Shown: piece by piece, positions 26,721 to 36,599 of the stretch
How positions within the stretch are numbered: the first letter of the stretch is position 1
Layout: every line of letters begins with the position of its first letter
Origin: Pantoea eucalypti
GTDB taxonomy: Bacteria > Pseudomonadota > Gammaproteobacteria > Enterobacterales > Enterobacteriaceae
Length of the DNA stretch: 64,000 nt
Reading direction: 5' to 3'
Assembly (NCBI RefSeq): GCF_009646115.1
Contig: NZ_CP045720.1
Span: 3,224,001 to 3,288,000 of the forward strand
The notes under the pieces: generated by a model
The model's input: the letters and a program-made list of their open reading frames with translations, nothing else
Database searches by the model: none
What the model was told of the DNA's origin: nothing
Translations under genes and position numbers: made by a program

Positions 26721-27920
26721 TTATCCTGCCTGACGGATGCGGGCAATCAGCGCATCCACATCTTCGACGTGATCGGCTGCCAGAATCAGCGTGCGACCCA
26801 GGTTAATCGCATTACGGATGCAGTCAGTGCGCATCGCCGGATCGGCAATCAGCTTCATATCCGCCACATGTGACATTCCCACCGTGCGGCGAATCAGCTC
26901 AGTGCCGCAGTAACCGATGGTATCGGCCCATACTTTACGCAGAAACGCTTCCGCATAGCCTGGATAAGCCAGCGCCTCATCGCGGGTTTTCTCTGCCGCC
27001 AGCGCCAGGAAGCCTGAAGCAAAGGTCGTCCAGAGTTTATGCACATCGCTGAGGCGCTGCTCGCGGGCATCGGCGGCTTCGCGCGGAGGCAGCAGACCTG
27101 GCAGGCCGCAGTAGTTAATCAGCAGGTTGCCTGCCGCAGTACCAACATCAAAACCGATGGGACCAAAATAGCCAAATTCCGCATCAATCGCTTTCAGGCT
27201 GCCGTCAGCAACGAAAATCGAGCCGCTGTGAATATCCCCATGCAGCAGTGCTTCGGCGTGAGCAAAGAAACGATGCTTAAGACCGCCCACCGCGATGCGC
27301 AGGGCATCATCATTACGCAGGCTGGCGACCAGCGGTTCAAGCGCTTCAGGATAGCTGTTGCGCTCATGATTGGTGTAAGGATCGTTGAAGAAAAGATCTT
27401 CAGTGATTTCACACATTTCCGGATTGATGAAACGCGCCACTTCCGCTTTTTTCTGATGCGGATGCAGGATGAAATCGGATGTATGAAACAGGGTTTGCGC
27501 CAGATAGTTGCCTAACTGCTGAGCCGCTTCCGGGTAGTCAGCGCCCTTCACCAGCTCGCTACGCCAGATGCGATGGCTGGAGAGATCTTCCATCACCATC
27601 ACCGCCAGCTCCGCATCGTAATGGGTGATCTTCACCGTGTGCTGCGGACAATATTTGTAGTGCTCGACCAGCGTCTGCGCTTCCAGCCGCGCCCGATCCA
27701 GCGTCAGCGGCCAGGACTCCCCCACGCAGCGCACATAAGGCAGTGCCTGCTTGACGATAACGCGACTGATGCCCTGATCGTCATAAATCTTAAACACCAG
27801 GTTGAGGTTGCCATCACCAATCTCTTCTGCGCTGCTCAGCGCGGCAGGATTGTCCACGCCGCCAAATTGTCGGGCATATTCCACAGCATCAGCAGCAGTA
27901 AAGGTACGGTATTGCGACAT
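26721..27920 (-). CDS. mtnK: S-methyl-5-thioribose kinase
   Basis: 399 residues with an aminoglycoside-phosphotransferase-like kinase fold; the catalytic loop is [13 protein letters not shown], followed by an acidic metal-binding motif IDAEFGYFG. Phosphorylates methylthioribose at C1, the entry step of methionine salvage in bacteria that split methylthioadenosine to adenine and methylthioribose. Divergent from mtnA across a MetJ-type operator. Confidence 0.95.
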   Translation of the reverse strand: MSQYRTFTAADAVEYARQFGGVDNPAALSSAEEIGDGNLNLVFKIYDDQGISRVIVKQALPYVRCVGESWPLTLDRARLEAQTLVEHYKYCPQHTVKITHYDAELAVMVMEDLSSHRIWRSELVKGADYPEAAQQLGNYLAQTLFHTSDFILHPHQKKAEVARFINPEMCEITEDLFFNDPYTNHERNSYPEALEPLVASLRNDDALRIAVGGLKHRFFAHAEALLHGDIHSGSIFVADGSLKAIDAEFGYFGPIGFDVGTAAGNLLINYCGLPGLLPPREAADAREQRLSDVHKLWTTFASGFLALAAEKTRDEALAYPGYAEAFLRKVWADTIGYCGTELIRRTVGMSHVADMKLIADPAMRTDCIRNAINLGRTLILAADHVEDVDALIARIRQAG

Positions 27921-27963
27921 TGCCTGTTCCTCATCATTCGAAGGGGGTCACTCAGGTGTAATA

Positions 27964-27987
27964 AGCCGTTCAGACGTCTATACATCC
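27964..27987. promoter_or_regulatory. MetJ operator between mtnK and mtnA
   Basis: A perfect met box AGACGTCT (27972-27979) flanked by weaker 8-mers AGCCGTTC and ATACATCC. It sits in the 121-bp divergent region and could control both genes. Confidence 0.6.
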
Positions 27988-28041
27988 GTTCAGCATGTTG
28001 GCACAATACGCATCATTAACGCAACATGGATTTCACCCACA

Positions 28042-29064
28042 ATGCAGACACTTCAAACCACCAGCTTACAGGTTCGTGACAATCAGCTCTGGATTCTGGA
28101 TCAGCAGGCATTGCCGCAGCAGAAGAACTGGCTGCCCGCACACAGCGTGCCTCAACTGATTGAACATATTCATGCACTGCGGGTGCGCGGTGCGCCGCTA
28201 ATCGGCCTCTCTGCCTCACTGCTGCTGGCGCTGCTGGCAGAACAGGGGCAGCCGCGCGCTGAACTGGCTCAGGCGCTGGAGACCCTGCGCGCTGCGCGCC
28301 CTACCGCCGTCAACCTGATGAACAATCTTGACCGAATGAAAGGGGCGCTGGCCCAGCCGGACTTTGCTCCTGCGCTGGCTCAGGAAGCCTGGCGGCTGGT
28401 GCAGGAGGATAAGCAACTGTGTGATGCCATCGCTGATGCGGGTTGCACGCTGGTGAAACCCAACAGCCAGCTGCTGACTCACTGTAATACCGGCGGGCTG
28501 GCAACGGCGGGTGTAGGCACCGCGCTGGGCGTCATTGCCCGCGCCCATCAGCAGGGCCTGATTAAGAATGTCTGGGTTGATGAGACCCGTCCGCTGTTAC
28601 AGGGCGGCCGCTTAACCGCCTGGGAATTGGGCGAGCTGGCGGTTCCCTACACCCTGATTACCGACTCCATGGCCGCCAGCCTCATGGCCCGTGGCGACGT
28701 AGATGCGGTGTGGGTCGGCGCTGACCGCATTGCCGCCAATGGCGATGTCGCCAATAAGATCGGCACCTACAGCCTGGCGGTGCTGGCGCATTATCATCAG
28801 ATCCCGTTCTACGTGGCGGCCCCGCATACCACGCTGGATCGCAGCTGCCCTGACGGCGCAGCGATTCCCATTGAGCAGCGCGCCGCCAGCGAAGTGACGG
28901 GCGTTGCAGGCAGTTTTGGCAGCGTGCAGTGGGCGCCAGAAGCAGCCTGGGTTTATAACCCGGCGTTTGACGTGACGCCAGCGGCGCTGATCAGCGGCTG
29001 GGTGCTGGACACCGGCGTGGTGACGCCTGACCAGGTACAGGACGGCATCTTCCAGCCGCAGTAA
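28042..29064 (+). CDS. mtnA: Methylthioribose-1-phosphate isomerase
   Basis: 340 residues from ATG 28042 ([10 protein letters not shown]); upstream codons in the open frame are not in the family. RGAPLIG (about 50-56) binds substrate; Cys148 in HCNTGG and Asp228 in GADRI have the 80-residue spacing of the catalytic pair known in MtnA (Cys160/Asp240 in Bacillus). Converts MTR-1-P to methylthioribulose-1-P. Related in fold to eIF2B but this spacing points to MtnA. Confidence 0.95.
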   Translation: MQTLQTTSLQVRDNQLWILDQQALPQQKNWLPAHSVPQLIEHIHALRVRGAPLIGLSASLLLALLAEQGQPRAELAQALETLRAARPTAVNLMNNLDRMKGALAQPDFAPALAQEAWRLVQEDKQLCDAIADAGCTLVKPNSQLLTHCNTGGLATAGVGTALGVIARAHQQGLIKNVWVDETRPLLQGGRLTAWELGELAVPYTLITDSMAASLMARGDVDAVWVGADRIAANGDVANKIGTYSLAVLAHYHQIPFYVAAPHTTLDRSCPDGAAIPIEQRAASEVTGVAGSFGSVQWAPEAAWVYNPAFDVTPAALISGWVLDTGVVTPDQVQDGIFQPQ

Positions 29065-29069
29065 TGGTC

Positions 29070-29104
29070 TGCGAGGCGTTTGCCGCTATGGCAGACGCCT
29101 CGCA
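29070..29104. terminator. Hairpin between mtnA and mtnD (convergent)
   Basis: TGCGAGGCGTTTGCC (29070-29084) and GGCAGACGCCTCGCA (29090-29104), 14 of 15 paired, GCTAT loop. Confidence 0.7.
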
Positions 29105-29119
29105 TAACAGGCTGACAGA

Positions 29120-29662
29120 TTACGCCAGACGCGGATAGGCATCCGCTATCTTATCGCCGGTAAAGTTCGCCACCCAGCCTTCCTGATTGTCGAAAATACG
29201 GATAGCCGTGAAATGGGGTGACGACCCCATATCAAACCAGTGCGGCGTTCCTGCTGGCACTGAGATCAGATCGTTTTTTTCGCAGAGGATCTGCAGGATC
29301 TCGCCATCCAGATGCAGGCAGAACAGCCCGGCCCCCTCGACAAAGAAACGCACTTCATCTTCGCCGTGCGTATGTTCATTGAGAAATTTCTCCCGCAGCA
29401 CGGTTTTCTGCGGGTTATCAGCACGCATGCTGATCACATCCCAGCTCTGATAGCCCTTTTCCGCCACCAGCCGATCAATCGCATGCTGATAGGCGTTGAT
29501 CACCGTTTCGGGATCCGGATTTTCACCCAAATCACGATCGGCTTCCCAGCGCTCGAAACGGACACCTTTGGCATTCAGGCGGTCACGAATCGCTTCCGCG
29601 TCAGTGCTGTGCCACACCGGCTGGCTGGCTTCACGGTCGGTAAAAATAGTCAGTGCGCTCAT
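29120..29662 (-). CDS. mtnD: Acireductone dioxygenase
   Basis: 180 residues, cupin fold. The metal ligands His97, His99, Glu103 (HTHGEDE) and His141 match the Klebsiella enzyme (96, 98, 102, 140). With Fe2+ it makes the methionine 2-keto precursor KMTB plus formate; with Ni2+ an off-pathway reaction releasing CO. One base separates it from mtnC on the same strand. Confidence 0.96.
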   Translation of the reverse strand: MSALTIFTDREASQPVWHSTDAEAIRDRLNAKGVRFERWEADRDLGENPDPETVINAYQHAIDRLVAEKGYQSWDVISMRADNPQKTVLREKFLNEHTHGEDEVRFFVEGAGLFCLHLDGEILQILCEKNDLISVPAGTPHWFDMGSSPHFTAIRIFDNQEGWVANFTGDKIADAYPRLA

Positions 29663-29663
29663 G

Positions 29664-30347
29664 CTAAATCGACTCCGGGTTAATCTGGGAAAAATCCGTC
29701 ACCTGACGATGGCGGCTCTCATTGTCCGCATCGCCACGCAGTAATTGCAACGTCTGCCAGCCCGCCTCTGCGGCGGCATCCAGCTCCTGATGAATATCGG
29801 AGAGGAACAGCAGCTGCTCCGCTGGCTGGCCAATGTCAGCAGCGATAGTGCGATAAGCCGCGACGTCGCGTTTGGCGCCGACGTGGGTGTCAAAATAGCC
29901 ACTGAACAGGCCAGTAATATCACCTTCGTCGCTGTAGCCAAATAACAATTTCTGCGCCGCAACCGAGCCGGAGGAATATACATAAAGTTCAATACCCTGC
30001 GCCTTCCAGCGGCTGAGCGCAGGCACGACGTCGGGATAGAGATGACCGGTAAAACTGCCGTTCACGTAGCCATCACGCCAGATCATGCCCTGCAGCGCCT
30101 TCAGGCCGGTCGATTTGCGATCCTGGTCCATAAAGCCCAGCAGAATATCTGTGACGCCAGCCAGATCGGCCTGCAGCTGACCAGCTTCTTCGCGCACCGA
30201 CTGCAGTGCGGCCGCCACGTCCGGCTGGTGCGCATTTTCACGCAGGAAATCCGGCAGATGCTTGCGGGCATAGGGAAACAGGATGTTATGTACAAAGCGG
30301 ATATCGCTGGTAGTGCCTTCGATATCAGTAACAATGGCGCGAATCAT
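29664..30347 (-). CDS. mtnC: Enolase-phosphatase
   Basis: 227 residues. HAD superfamily: nucleophile Asp8 in [17 protein letters not shown] as motif II and [16 protein letters not shown] as motif III. Enolises and dephosphorylates 2,3-diketo-5-methylthiopentyl-1-phosphate to acireductone. Overlaps the mtnB stop by 4 bp. Confidence 0.96.
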   Translation of the reverse strand: MIRAIVTDIEGTTSDIRFVHNILFPYARKHLPDFLRENAHQPDVAAALQSVREEAGQLQADLAGVTDILLGFMDQDRKSTGLKALQGMIWRDGYVNGSFTGHLYPDVVPALSRWKAQGIELYVYSSGSVAAQKLLFGYSDEGDITGLFSGYFDTHVGAKRDVAAYRTIAADIGQPAEQLLFLSDIHQELDAAAEAGWQTLQLLRGDADNESRHRQVTDFSQINPESI

Positions 30348-30958
30348 GCTTTCTCCAGCAGGCGACGTTGACGTTCACATTCAAATAAAAATTCCAGACC
30401 TTCCAGATGACGGCGGGCTTCGCTGACATCCCGGCCCCAGCAGGTTAAGCCGTGGCCGCGCAGCAGAAAACCGTAACGCAGCGGAAAACGTGCGGCGTAA
30501 TCTTCAATTTCTGACGCCAGCGCCGCGATATCCTGGCTATTGTCGAACACGGGAATCGCCAGCGTATCCAGGTGAGTATGCTGACCACTTAACGATTTTT
30601 GCATCTCATAGCCGTGCAGCAATAGCGCCGCACCCTGCTCCACCCGCGACAGCACGGTCGAATTCACCGTGTGGGTGTGCAGCACCGCGCCCGCCTCAGG
30701 AAAGAGGCGATAGATCATCGTGTGCAGGCCGGTTTCTGCCGACGGCTTACGGCCAGAGAGCGACTGGCTGGTGGCGATATCGACCTCAATAAAGTCATCC
30801 CGCGTCAGCGTGCCTTTATCTTTGCCCGATTCACTCAGCAGGCAGACATGTTCATCGCGGCGCACGGACATATTTCCGCCGGTGGCCGGTGCCCAGCCTT
30901 TTTCGCCAATCCAGTGACAGGCGGCGACCAGCTGATCTAACGGAAGACTCTGCGACAT
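30344..30958 (-). CDS. mtnB: Methylthioribulose-1-phosphate dehydratase
   Basis: 204 residues, class II aldolase/adducin fold. Zinc ligands His94 and His96 in HTHTVNST plus a later His in RGHGL. Dehydrates MTRu-1-P to the diketo phosphate used by MtnC. First gene of mtnB-C-D on this strand; its upstream region carries an ERIC element and a MetJ-type site shared with mtnE. Confidence 0.95.
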   Translation of the reverse strand: MSQSLPLDQLVAACHWIGEKGWAPATGGNMSVRRDEHVCLLSESGKDKGTLTRDDFIEVDIATSQSLSGRKPSAETGLHTMIYRLFPEAGAVLHTHTVNSTVLSRVEQGAALLLHGYEMQKSLSGQHTHLDTLAIPVFDNSQDIAALASEIEDYAARFPLRYGFLLRGHGLTCWGRDVSEARRHLEGLEFLFECERQRRLLEKA

Positions 30959-30984
30959 AAAGGTTCCTTACGGTGAAATGTAAT

Positions 30985-31094
30985 CCCGGGTAAGCAAACG
31001 CTGCTGACGCGCGGATCATGACGCATGCAAATGCTAAATGGACAGTGTGTAACATGGCGCATGTAAATGCGAAATGATCCGTGTGTCAGCAAGG
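30985..31094. repeat. ERIC-derived fragment plus a degenerate 36-bp tandem pair
   Basis: The stretch from 30985 (CCCGGGTAAGCAAACGCTGC, then TGACGCGCGGATCATGACGC) repeats the right half of the ERIC element at 31110-31185. From 31023 a 28-bp unit (GCATGCAAATGCTAAATG...) recurs at 31059 with few changes, period 36. Repeats have accumulated by partial duplication here. Confidence 0.6.
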
Positions 31095-31097
31095 CGG

Positions 31098-31188
31098 CAA
31101 GCGCGCTTATCCCGGGGAGCTTACATGAGTAAGTGACTCGGGTAAGCAAGTGCAGCCAACACCGCTGACGCGCGGAGCATGAAGCATT
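31098..31188. repeat. ERIC element (enterobacterial repetitive intergenic consensus)
   Basis: Contains the ERIC hallmarks GGAGCTTACATGAGTAAGTG, ACTCGGGTAAGCAAGTGCAG and CCAACACCGCTGACGCGC. It lies in the 332-bp gap between mtnB and mtnE, so it is transcribed, or forms a hairpin, in the mtn leader region. Confidence 0.8.
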
Positions 31189-31189
31189 T

Positions 31190-31205
31190 AGCCGTCTAAG
31201 CGTCT
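31190..31205. promoter_or_regulatory. MetJ-type operator between mtnB and mtnE
   Basis: Two adjacent 8-mers AGCCGTCT and AAGCGTCT fit AGACGTCT at 7 and 6 of 8 positions. Just upstream of the mtnE promoter. Confidence 0.5.
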
Positions 31206-31208
31206 TGA

Positions 31209-31237
31209 TTGCCAAATACTACCATCCTGTTTATAGT
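31209..31237 (+). promoter_or_regulatory. sigma-70 promoter of mtnE-yafV
   Basis: TTGCCA (31209-31214) and TATAGT (31232-31237) with 17-bp spacing. Confidence 0.6.
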
Positions 31238-31290
31238 GGCACAAACACCGGGTGACACCGCATCAATTTTCGCGCTTAAGGCCTGACACC

Positions 31291-32451
31291 ATGACGCAGC
31301 ACAACCTGATCCCCGAGAGTAAACTTCCCTTACTCGGCACCACGATTTTCAGCCAGATGAGTGCGCTGGCGCAGCAGCATAACGCCATCAATCTCTCTCA
31401 GGGCTTTCCCGATTTCAGCGGCCCGGACTATCTACAGCAGCGGCTGGCGTATCACGTCAGCCAGGGCGCGAATCAGTATGCGCCGATGACCGGTGCGCTG
31501 CCGTTACGCGAGGCGATAGCTGAAAAAACCGCGCGACTTTATGATTACCGCCCGGATGTTGACGTGGAGATTACGGTGACAGCGGGTGCAACTGAAGCGC
31601 TCTATGCGGCGATTACCGCACTGGTGCGGCCGGGCGATGAGGTGATCTGCTTTGATCCCAGCTACGACAGCTATGCGCCTGCGGTGGAGTTGTCTGGCGG
31701 CGTGATGAAACGCATTACGCTGCAGCCGCCCGCTTTTCGGGTGGACTGGCAGGCGTTTGCTGCACTGCTGAGTGACAAAACCCGGCTGGTGATTCTGAAT
31801 ACGCCGCACAACCCTACCGCTACCGTCTGGCAGCAATCCGATTTCGCCGCGCTGTGGCAGGCGATTTCGGCGCACCCGGTTTATGTGCTGAGCGACGAAG
31901 TTTATGAGCACATCTGCTTCGATGAGGCGGGCCACGCCAGTGTGCTGGCCCATCCTGATTTGCGTCAGCGCGCCATCGCGGTGTCGTCGTTTGGCAAGAC
32001 GTTCCACATGACCGGCTGGAAAGTGGGCTATTGCATTGCGCCTGCGGCGATCAGCGCTGAACTGCGCAAAGTGCATCAATACCTGACCTTCTCGGTGAAT
32101 ACCCCGGCGCAGCTGGCAATCGCCGATATGCTGCGTGAGCATCCGGAACACTATCTTGAGCTGCCAGCGTTCTATCGCGATCGCCGCGATCGGCTGGCCA
32201 CGGCGCTGAGCAACAGCCGCTTTAAGGTTCTGCCCTGCGAAGGGACCTACTTTTTACTGGTCGATTACAGCGCCATCTCCGATCGGGATGATGTCAGTTT
32301 CTGCCAGTGGCTGACCCGTGAAGTCGGCGTCGCCGCGATACCCCTGTCGGTGTTCTGCGCCGATGCTTTCCCCCATAAACTGATCCGCCTCTGTTTTGCC
32401 AAACAGCCGGCGACATTAGATGCCGCCGCGGAGCGTTTATGTCAGCTTTGA
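31291..32451 (+). CDS. mtnE: Methionine/KMTB aminotransferase (YbdL-like), methionine salvage
   Basis: 386 residues from ATG 31291; the GTG-led open frame 39 bp upstream is not needed. Fold-type I PLP enzyme: NPTATVW, SDEVYEHICF and Schiff-base Lys236 in SSFGKTFHMTG. Transaminates 2-keto-4-methylthiobutyrate to methionine, typically with glutamine as donor. It overlaps yafV by 13 bp. Pairing with an omega-amidase supports glutamine as donor. Confidence 0.9.
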   Translation: MTQHNLIPESKLPLLGTTIFSQMSALAQQHNAINLSQGFPDFSGPDYLQQRLAYHVSQGANQYAPMTGALPLREAIAEKTARLYDYRPDVDVEITVTAGATEALYAAITALVRPGDEVICFDPSYDSYAPAVELSGGVMKRITLQPPAFRVDWQAFAALLSDKTRLVILNTPHNPTATVWQQSDFAALWQAISAHPVYVLSDEVYEHICFDEAGHASVLAHPDLRQRAIAVSSFGKTFHMTGWKVGYCIAPAAISAELRKVHQYLTFSVNTPAQLAIADMLREHPEHYLELPAFYRDRRDRLATALSNSRFKVLPCEGTYFLLVDYSAISDRDDVSFCQWLTREVGVAAIPLSVFCADAFPHKLIRLCFAKQPATLDAAAERLCQL

Positions 32452-33206
32452 AAATCACGCTATTGCAGGAGACGCTGAGCTGGATGGATGGCGAGGCCAA
32501 CCTGCGCCATTTTGACGCGCAGCTGGCCGGACTTACCGGACGCGATCTGATTATCCTGCCAGAGATGTTTACGACCGGCTTTGCGATGGAGGCGGCGAAA
32601 AGCTCGCTGCCAGAGGCGCAGGTGGTTGAGTGGCTGCACCAGCATGCCCGCAGCACCGATGCCCTGGTCGGCGGCAGCGCGGCAATTCAGACAGAACACG
32701 GCGCGGTAAACCGCTTTCTGCTGGTCGAGCCGGATGGCACGCTGCATCAGTATGACAAGCGTCACCTGTTTCGTATGGCGGACGAGCATCACCACTATCA
32801 GCCCGGCGAACAGCGTCAGGTGTTTGAGTGGCGCGGCTGGCGCATTCTGCCGCAAATCTGTTACGACCTGCGCTTCCCGGTCTTCTCGCGCAACCGCAAT
32901 GATTACGATCTGGCGCTCTATGTCGCCAACTGGCCTGCGCCACGTGCGCTGCACTGGCAGGCGCTGCTGTTAGCGCGGGCGATTGAAAATCAGGCTTACG
33001 TGGCAGGCTGTAACCGCGTTGGCAGCGATGGCAATCAGCATCACTACAGTGGCGACAGCCAGATTGTCTCACCGCAGGGGGAGATCCTCAGCGCGGCCGA
33101 GCCGCATCAGCGCGCCCGGCTGGATGCCGAGCTGTCACTGGACGCGCTTCAGGCTTACCGCGAGCGCTTCCCGGCCTGGCAGGATGCAGACCGGTTTTCG
33201 CTGTAA
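32439..33206 (+). CDS. yafV: Omega-amidase (nitrilase-family 2-oxoglutaramate amidase) YafV
   Basis: 255 residues, nitrilase triad Glu42 (LPEMFTTG), Lys107 (DKRHLF), Cys141 (QICYDLRFP). Hydrolyses 2-oxoglutaramate (or 2-oxosuccinamate), pulling glutamine transamination by MtnE forward. Gene overlap with mtnE shows coupled expression. E. coli keeps yafV near fadE without the mtn genes. Confidence 0.93.
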   Translation: MSALKITLLQETLSWMDGEANLRHFDAQLAGLTGRDLIILPEMFTTGFAMEAAKSSLPEAQVVEWLHQHARSTDALVGGSAAIQTEHGAVNRFLLVEPDGTLHQYDKRHLFRMADEHHHYQPGEQRQVFEWRGWRILPQICYDLRFPVFSRNRNDYDLALYVANWPAPRALHWQALLLARAIENQAYVAGCNRVGSDGNQHHYSGDSQIVSPQGEILSAAEPHQRARLDAELSLDALQAYRERFPAWQDADRFSL

Positions 33207-33217
33207 ACCACCGCCGG

Positions 33218-33553
33218 TTAACTGCCGCGATAAGTTGACCAGGACCAGGGCGAAATCAGAAATGGCAGATGAAAATGGCTGCCCGCCTCAGCGATCATAA
33301 AATCGATCTGTGCACTGACGTAGAGCGCATCCCGACCGGCGACGGCAAAATAGTCGCCGATTTCCGCCGTTAAACGGTAGTGGCCCGGCGTCAGCGGCTC
33401 AGGCGTCAGATCTTTCAGACGCCCGTCGCTGTCCGTTTCACCCTGTGAAATCGGAAACCAGCCTTCCGGGCTGTTCTGCTCCAGTGAAATCGCCACGCCG
33501 CTGGCCGGTTTACCCAGCGCCGTGTCGAGAATATGGGTGGTCACAGTGCTCAT
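33218..33553 (-). CDS. hpxT: 5-hydroxyisourate hydrolase (transthyretin-related)
   Basis: 111 residues ending in the family tag YRGS. His7, Arg45 and a His in SHFHLPFL are the expected catalytic residues. No signal peptide. Converts 5-hydroxyisourate to OHCU, first step after urate oxidation. Last gene of the long operon that begins at 39586, stopping 4 bp into hpxQ. The hpx name follows the Klebsiella system, from memory. Confidence 0.93.
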   Translation of the reverse strand: MSTVTTHILDTALGKPASGVAISLEQNSPEGWFPISQGETDSDGRLKDLTPEPLTPGHYRLTAEIGDYFAVAGRDALYVSAQIDFMIAEAGSHFHLPFLISPWSWSTYRGS

Positions 33554-34044
33554 TGAATCGTCTCCTTAAGGCGTAACAGGGTAATTTCACGCAGTTGATC
33601 CAGCGCCTCCTGCTGCTCGGTAACATCGCTATTCTGCAACCGACGCTGCAACTCTGCGAGCATCTGTTCGCCGCTGCGCCCTTTGGCACGAATCAGAAAC
33701 ACCCGGCCAAAACGCGCTTCATACGCCTGATTCCCCTGCTGCATCGCCTGTTGCAGAGCATAATCGGCCTGCTGCATCGCGGACTGCTCCCCGCGCGACA
33801 GTACAGACTCTTTGTCCGCGCCGTCCGCGCGTTCGCCAATGCGGGGATGTGCTGACAAGGCCGCTTCCAGCTCGGGCTGCTGCCACTGGCGAGCCAGCGC
33901 ATCGGCAGTGGCCAGTAGCGCCTCAATGGTGGCAAAAGGCCGGCCCGCCACCATCGACTGCTGCCAGTGCGGGATCGCCACACAGTGCCGGATGGCCGAC
34001 TGCGCCTCGTCAGCTGACAGCTGATTAAATGTGGCTAACTCCAT
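33550..34044 (-). CDS. hpxQ: OHCU decarboxylase
   Basis: 164 residues. His66 in AHPRIG, Glu86 in SRGEQ and FGRVFLIRAKGR are signatures of 2-oxo-4-hydroxy-4-carboxy-5-ureidoimidazoline decarboxylase, which yields S-allantoin. Overlaps hpxT by 4 bp and follows hpxK by 3 bp. Confidence 0.93.
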   Translation of the reverse strand: MELATFNQLSADEAQSAIRHCVAIPHWQQSMVAGRPFATIEALLATADALARQWQQPELEAALSAHPRIGERADGADKESVLSRGEQSAMQQADYALQQAMQQGNQAYEARFGRVFLIRAKGRSGEQMLAELQRRLQNSDVTEQQEALDQLREITLLRLKETIQ

Positions 34045-34047
34045 ATT

Positions 34048-35301
34048 TTAACTCCGTCCGGCAATCAGCGAGACCGCTTCCAGATAAGCCTGCAGCGCAG
34101 GAGCCACATCGTCAACCGCCACCGACTCTGCCGGATGATGACTGATGCCGCGATGGTTACGCACAAATAACATGCCGACCGGCCAGCGTTCAGCGATAGC
34201 GATAGCGTCGTGCCCGGCCCCGCTCGGCAGTGACAGACTGCGACCCTGCACCGTTTCCACTGCATGGCTCAGCGCCTGTTGCAGCGCGGAGTCACAGGCG
34301 GTAGCACCGATGCGATAATATTCATTCGACTCGAAGCGAAGTCCACGACGCAGCGCAATCGCCTCAGCCTGCGTTAGCAGGCTGGAGAGCAGCGTCTCCA
34401 GCGGATTATCCAGCGGACCGCGCACGTCCAGCGACAGCGATACCTCGCCGGGGATCACATTCACTGCACCCGGCGCGCAGTTAATCGTGCCCACAGTCGC
34501 GACCAGCTGCGGATCCTGCTCACGGGTGGCCTGCTCGATAAACACCATCCACTCGGCGGCGGCGGCCAGCGCATCTTTGCGATGCGTCATCGGCACCGTT
34601 CCCGCATGGCCCGCTTCGCCGGTGAAACGACAGTTGAGGCGGCGCGCACCGTTAATCGCCGTGACCACACCCAGCGCCAGATCTTCCTGCTCCAGACAGG
34701 GGCCTTGTTCGATGTGCAGCTCAAGATATCCGACGATATCCTCAACCCGCCGCGCCGCAGATGCGATCCTGTCGCTGTCGAGACCAACATCGGCCATCGC
34801 CTGCGCGACAGTAATGCCATTGCCGTCGGGATGTGTCACCCAGCTTTGCGGCCAGCTGCCGGTAATCCCGCGACTGCCAAGCAGCGTAATGCCAAAACGG
34901 GTGCCCTCTTCGTCGCCAAAGCCAATCACCTCAATGGCCAGCGGCAGGCGGCGCTGATGTTCATTTAGCCACTGTACGGTTTCAATGGCGCTGAGCACTC
35001 CCAGCATCCCGTCGTAGCGGCCGGCGTTGCGCACCGTATCGAGATGGGAGCCGAGCAGCAGCGCAGGCGCACCCGCTTCTGCCGCCTCATAGCGCCCACA
35101 GATATTGCCGACTTCATCCTGCCACACCTGCATCCCCGCTGCCTGCATCCACTCACCGACGCAGGCGTTGGCGCGCAGATGTTCCGCCGACAGGTAGACG
35201 CGGGTCAGGCCCTCAGCCGTTTCGCTGATCGCTGCCAGCGCATCACAGCGCGCCATCACGCGCTGTGCAGCGGCCTGAGCTTCGCTGGCACTCATCATCA
35301 T
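34048..35301 (-). CDS. hpxK: Allantoate amidohydrolase (M20 family)
   Basis: 417 residues if read from ATG 35301; MMM starts at 35301, 35298 and 35295 are equally placed after GGGAG, and a longer frame to 35451 runs back into the upstream gene and is not the start. Metal-site motifs: LGSHLDTV, GRYDGMLG, GFGDEEGTRFG, HIEQGPCLEQ and HHP. Cleaves allantoate to S-ureidoglycine, CO2 and ammonia. Related hydantoinase/carbamoylase enzymes exist, but hpx context favours allantoate. Confidence 0.9.
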   Translation of the reverse strand: MMMSASEAQAAAQRVMARCDALAAISETAEGLTRVYLSAEHLRANACVGEWMQAAGMQVWQDEVGNICGRYEAAEAGAPALLLGSHLDTVRNAGRYDGMLGVLSAIETVQWLNEHQRRLPLAIEVIGFGDEEGTRFGITLLGSRGITGSWPQSWVTHPDGNGITVAQAMADVGLDSDRIASAARRVEDIVGYLELHIEQGPCLEQEDLALGVVTAINGARRLNCRFTGEAGHAGTVPMTHRKDALAAAAEWMVFIEQATREQDPQLVATVGTINCAPGAVNVIPGEVSLSLDVRGPLDNPLETLLSSLLTQAEAIALRRGLRFESNEYYRIGATACDSALQQALSHAVETVQGRSLSLPSGAGHDAIAIAERWPVGMLFVRNHRGISHHPAESVAVDDVAPALQAYLEAVSLIAGRS

Positions 35302-36539
35302 GCCTGGCTCCCGTAGTGATCCCAGGCGGCCTGCGCACCCGCGCCCTGCGGCGTGCGATAACCAACATGAGTCAGCACTGTTTCCAGCGCCGATAGCGTC
35401 TGCATCACGCAATCTTTGCGCGCGTTGTAACCCATGGTGCCGATGCGCCACACCTTGCCATGCAGCGGACCAAATGAGGTGCCAATCTCAATGCCGAAAT
35501 CCTCCAGCATCAGTTTGCGCACCTGATCGCCGTTGACACCTGACGGGATCATCACGCCCAGCACGTTGTTCATCTTGTTTTTCAGATCGCCAAAAGTCTC
35601 CAGCCCCATTCCCTGAATGCCTTTCAGCATCGCTTCACCATGCAGTTTGTGACGGGCGATGCCGTTATCCAGCCCTTCCTGCAGGATCAGACGGGCACAC
35701 TCGCGGGCGCCAAACAGCGCACTGGTCGCTTCGGTGTGATGGTTAAGCCGCTCCGGCCCCCAGTAATCCATGATCATGCCGAGATCAAAATAGTTGGAGT
35801 AGATCATTTCATCATCTCCATCCTGATGCGCCTCGGTGCGGATCCCCTGCTCCACGCATTTGCGTTTGCGGATCACCGCTTCCATCTCTGCGCTCAGGGT
35901 GATCGGCGACGTGCCCGATGGGCCGCCCAGGCATTTCTGCATCCCCGCCGATACGGCATCCAGTCCCCAGGCATCCGTTTCCAGCGGGTTGCCCGCCAGC
36001 GACGCGGTGGCATCGGTGTAGAACAGCACGCCGTACTGTTTACAGATCGCCCCCAGCTGCTCAAGTGGCTGCAGCATGGTGGTCGAGGTATCGCCCTGCA
36101 CGGTCAGCAGCAGGCGTGGCCGCACTTTTTTGATCGCATCTTCAATCTGGTCCGGGGTAAAGACTTCGCCCCACGGCACTTCGATGGTGTGAACGTCCGC
36201 ACGACAGCGGCGGGCAATTTCGCACAGCAGATGACCGAAGCGGCCAAACACCGGGACCAGCACTTTGTCGCCAGGGCGGATAGCGGAGAGCAGTATCGAT
36301 TCGATGCCGGCACGAGAGGTGCCATCAATCAGCAGCGTCCAGCGGTTCTCTGTGCGGAACACGCCGCGATAGAGCGCCATCACTTCGTTCATGTAGTGGG
36401 TCATCGCGGGATCGTACTGACCCAGCAGCTGGCTCGACATGGCGCGCAGCACGCGGGGATCGGCGTTGATCGGTCCCGGTCCCATCAGCAGACGCTGTGG
36501 CGGATTGAGTTGCGGGTATTGTGTTATATTCATCATCAT
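35298..36539 (-). CDS. hpxJ: S-ureidoglycine-glyoxylate aminotransferase
   Basis: 413 residues counted from the first of three ATGs (36539, 36536, 36533); AAGGAA spacing favours the second or third. Class V PLP aminotransferase: RLLMGPGPINADPRVL, DATASLAGNPLETD, and Lys in GMQKCLGG. Transfers the amino group of ureidoglycine to glyoxylate, giving oxalurate and glycine. Stop overlaps hpxK start. The 214-bp gap upstream holds hairpins (36600-36720), but the operon may read through. Confidence 0.92.
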   Translation of the reverse strand: MMMNITQYPQLNPPQRLLMGPGPINADPRVLRAMSSQLLGQYDPAMTHYMNEVMALYRGVFRTENRWTLLIDGTSRAGIESILLSAIRPGDKVLVPVFGRFGHLLCEIARRCRADVHTIEVPWGEVFTPDQIEDAIKKVRPRLLLTVQGDTSTTMLQPLEQLGAICKQYGVLFYTDATASLAGNPLETDAWGLDAVSAGMQKCLGGPSGTSPITLSAEMEAVIRKRKCVEQGIRTEAHQDGDDEMIYSNYFDLGMIMDYWGPERLNHHTEATSALFGARECARLILQEGLDNGIARHKLHGEAMLKGIQGMGLETFGDLKNKMNNVLGVMIPSGVNGDQVRKLMLEDFGIEIGTSFGPLHGKVWRIGTMGYNARKDCVMQTLSALETVLTHVGYRTPQGAGAQAAWDHYGSQA

Positions 36540-36599
36540 TTCCTTTTCTGATGCCCGACAGGCTATTTTATTTGCCATTCTGGCCCCGGGCAGTGCTCA

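Noticed and set aside
34048..35451. 467-residue version of the allantoate amidohydrolase
   Set aside because: The first 50 residues are arginine-rich out-of-frame translation of the hpxJ end.
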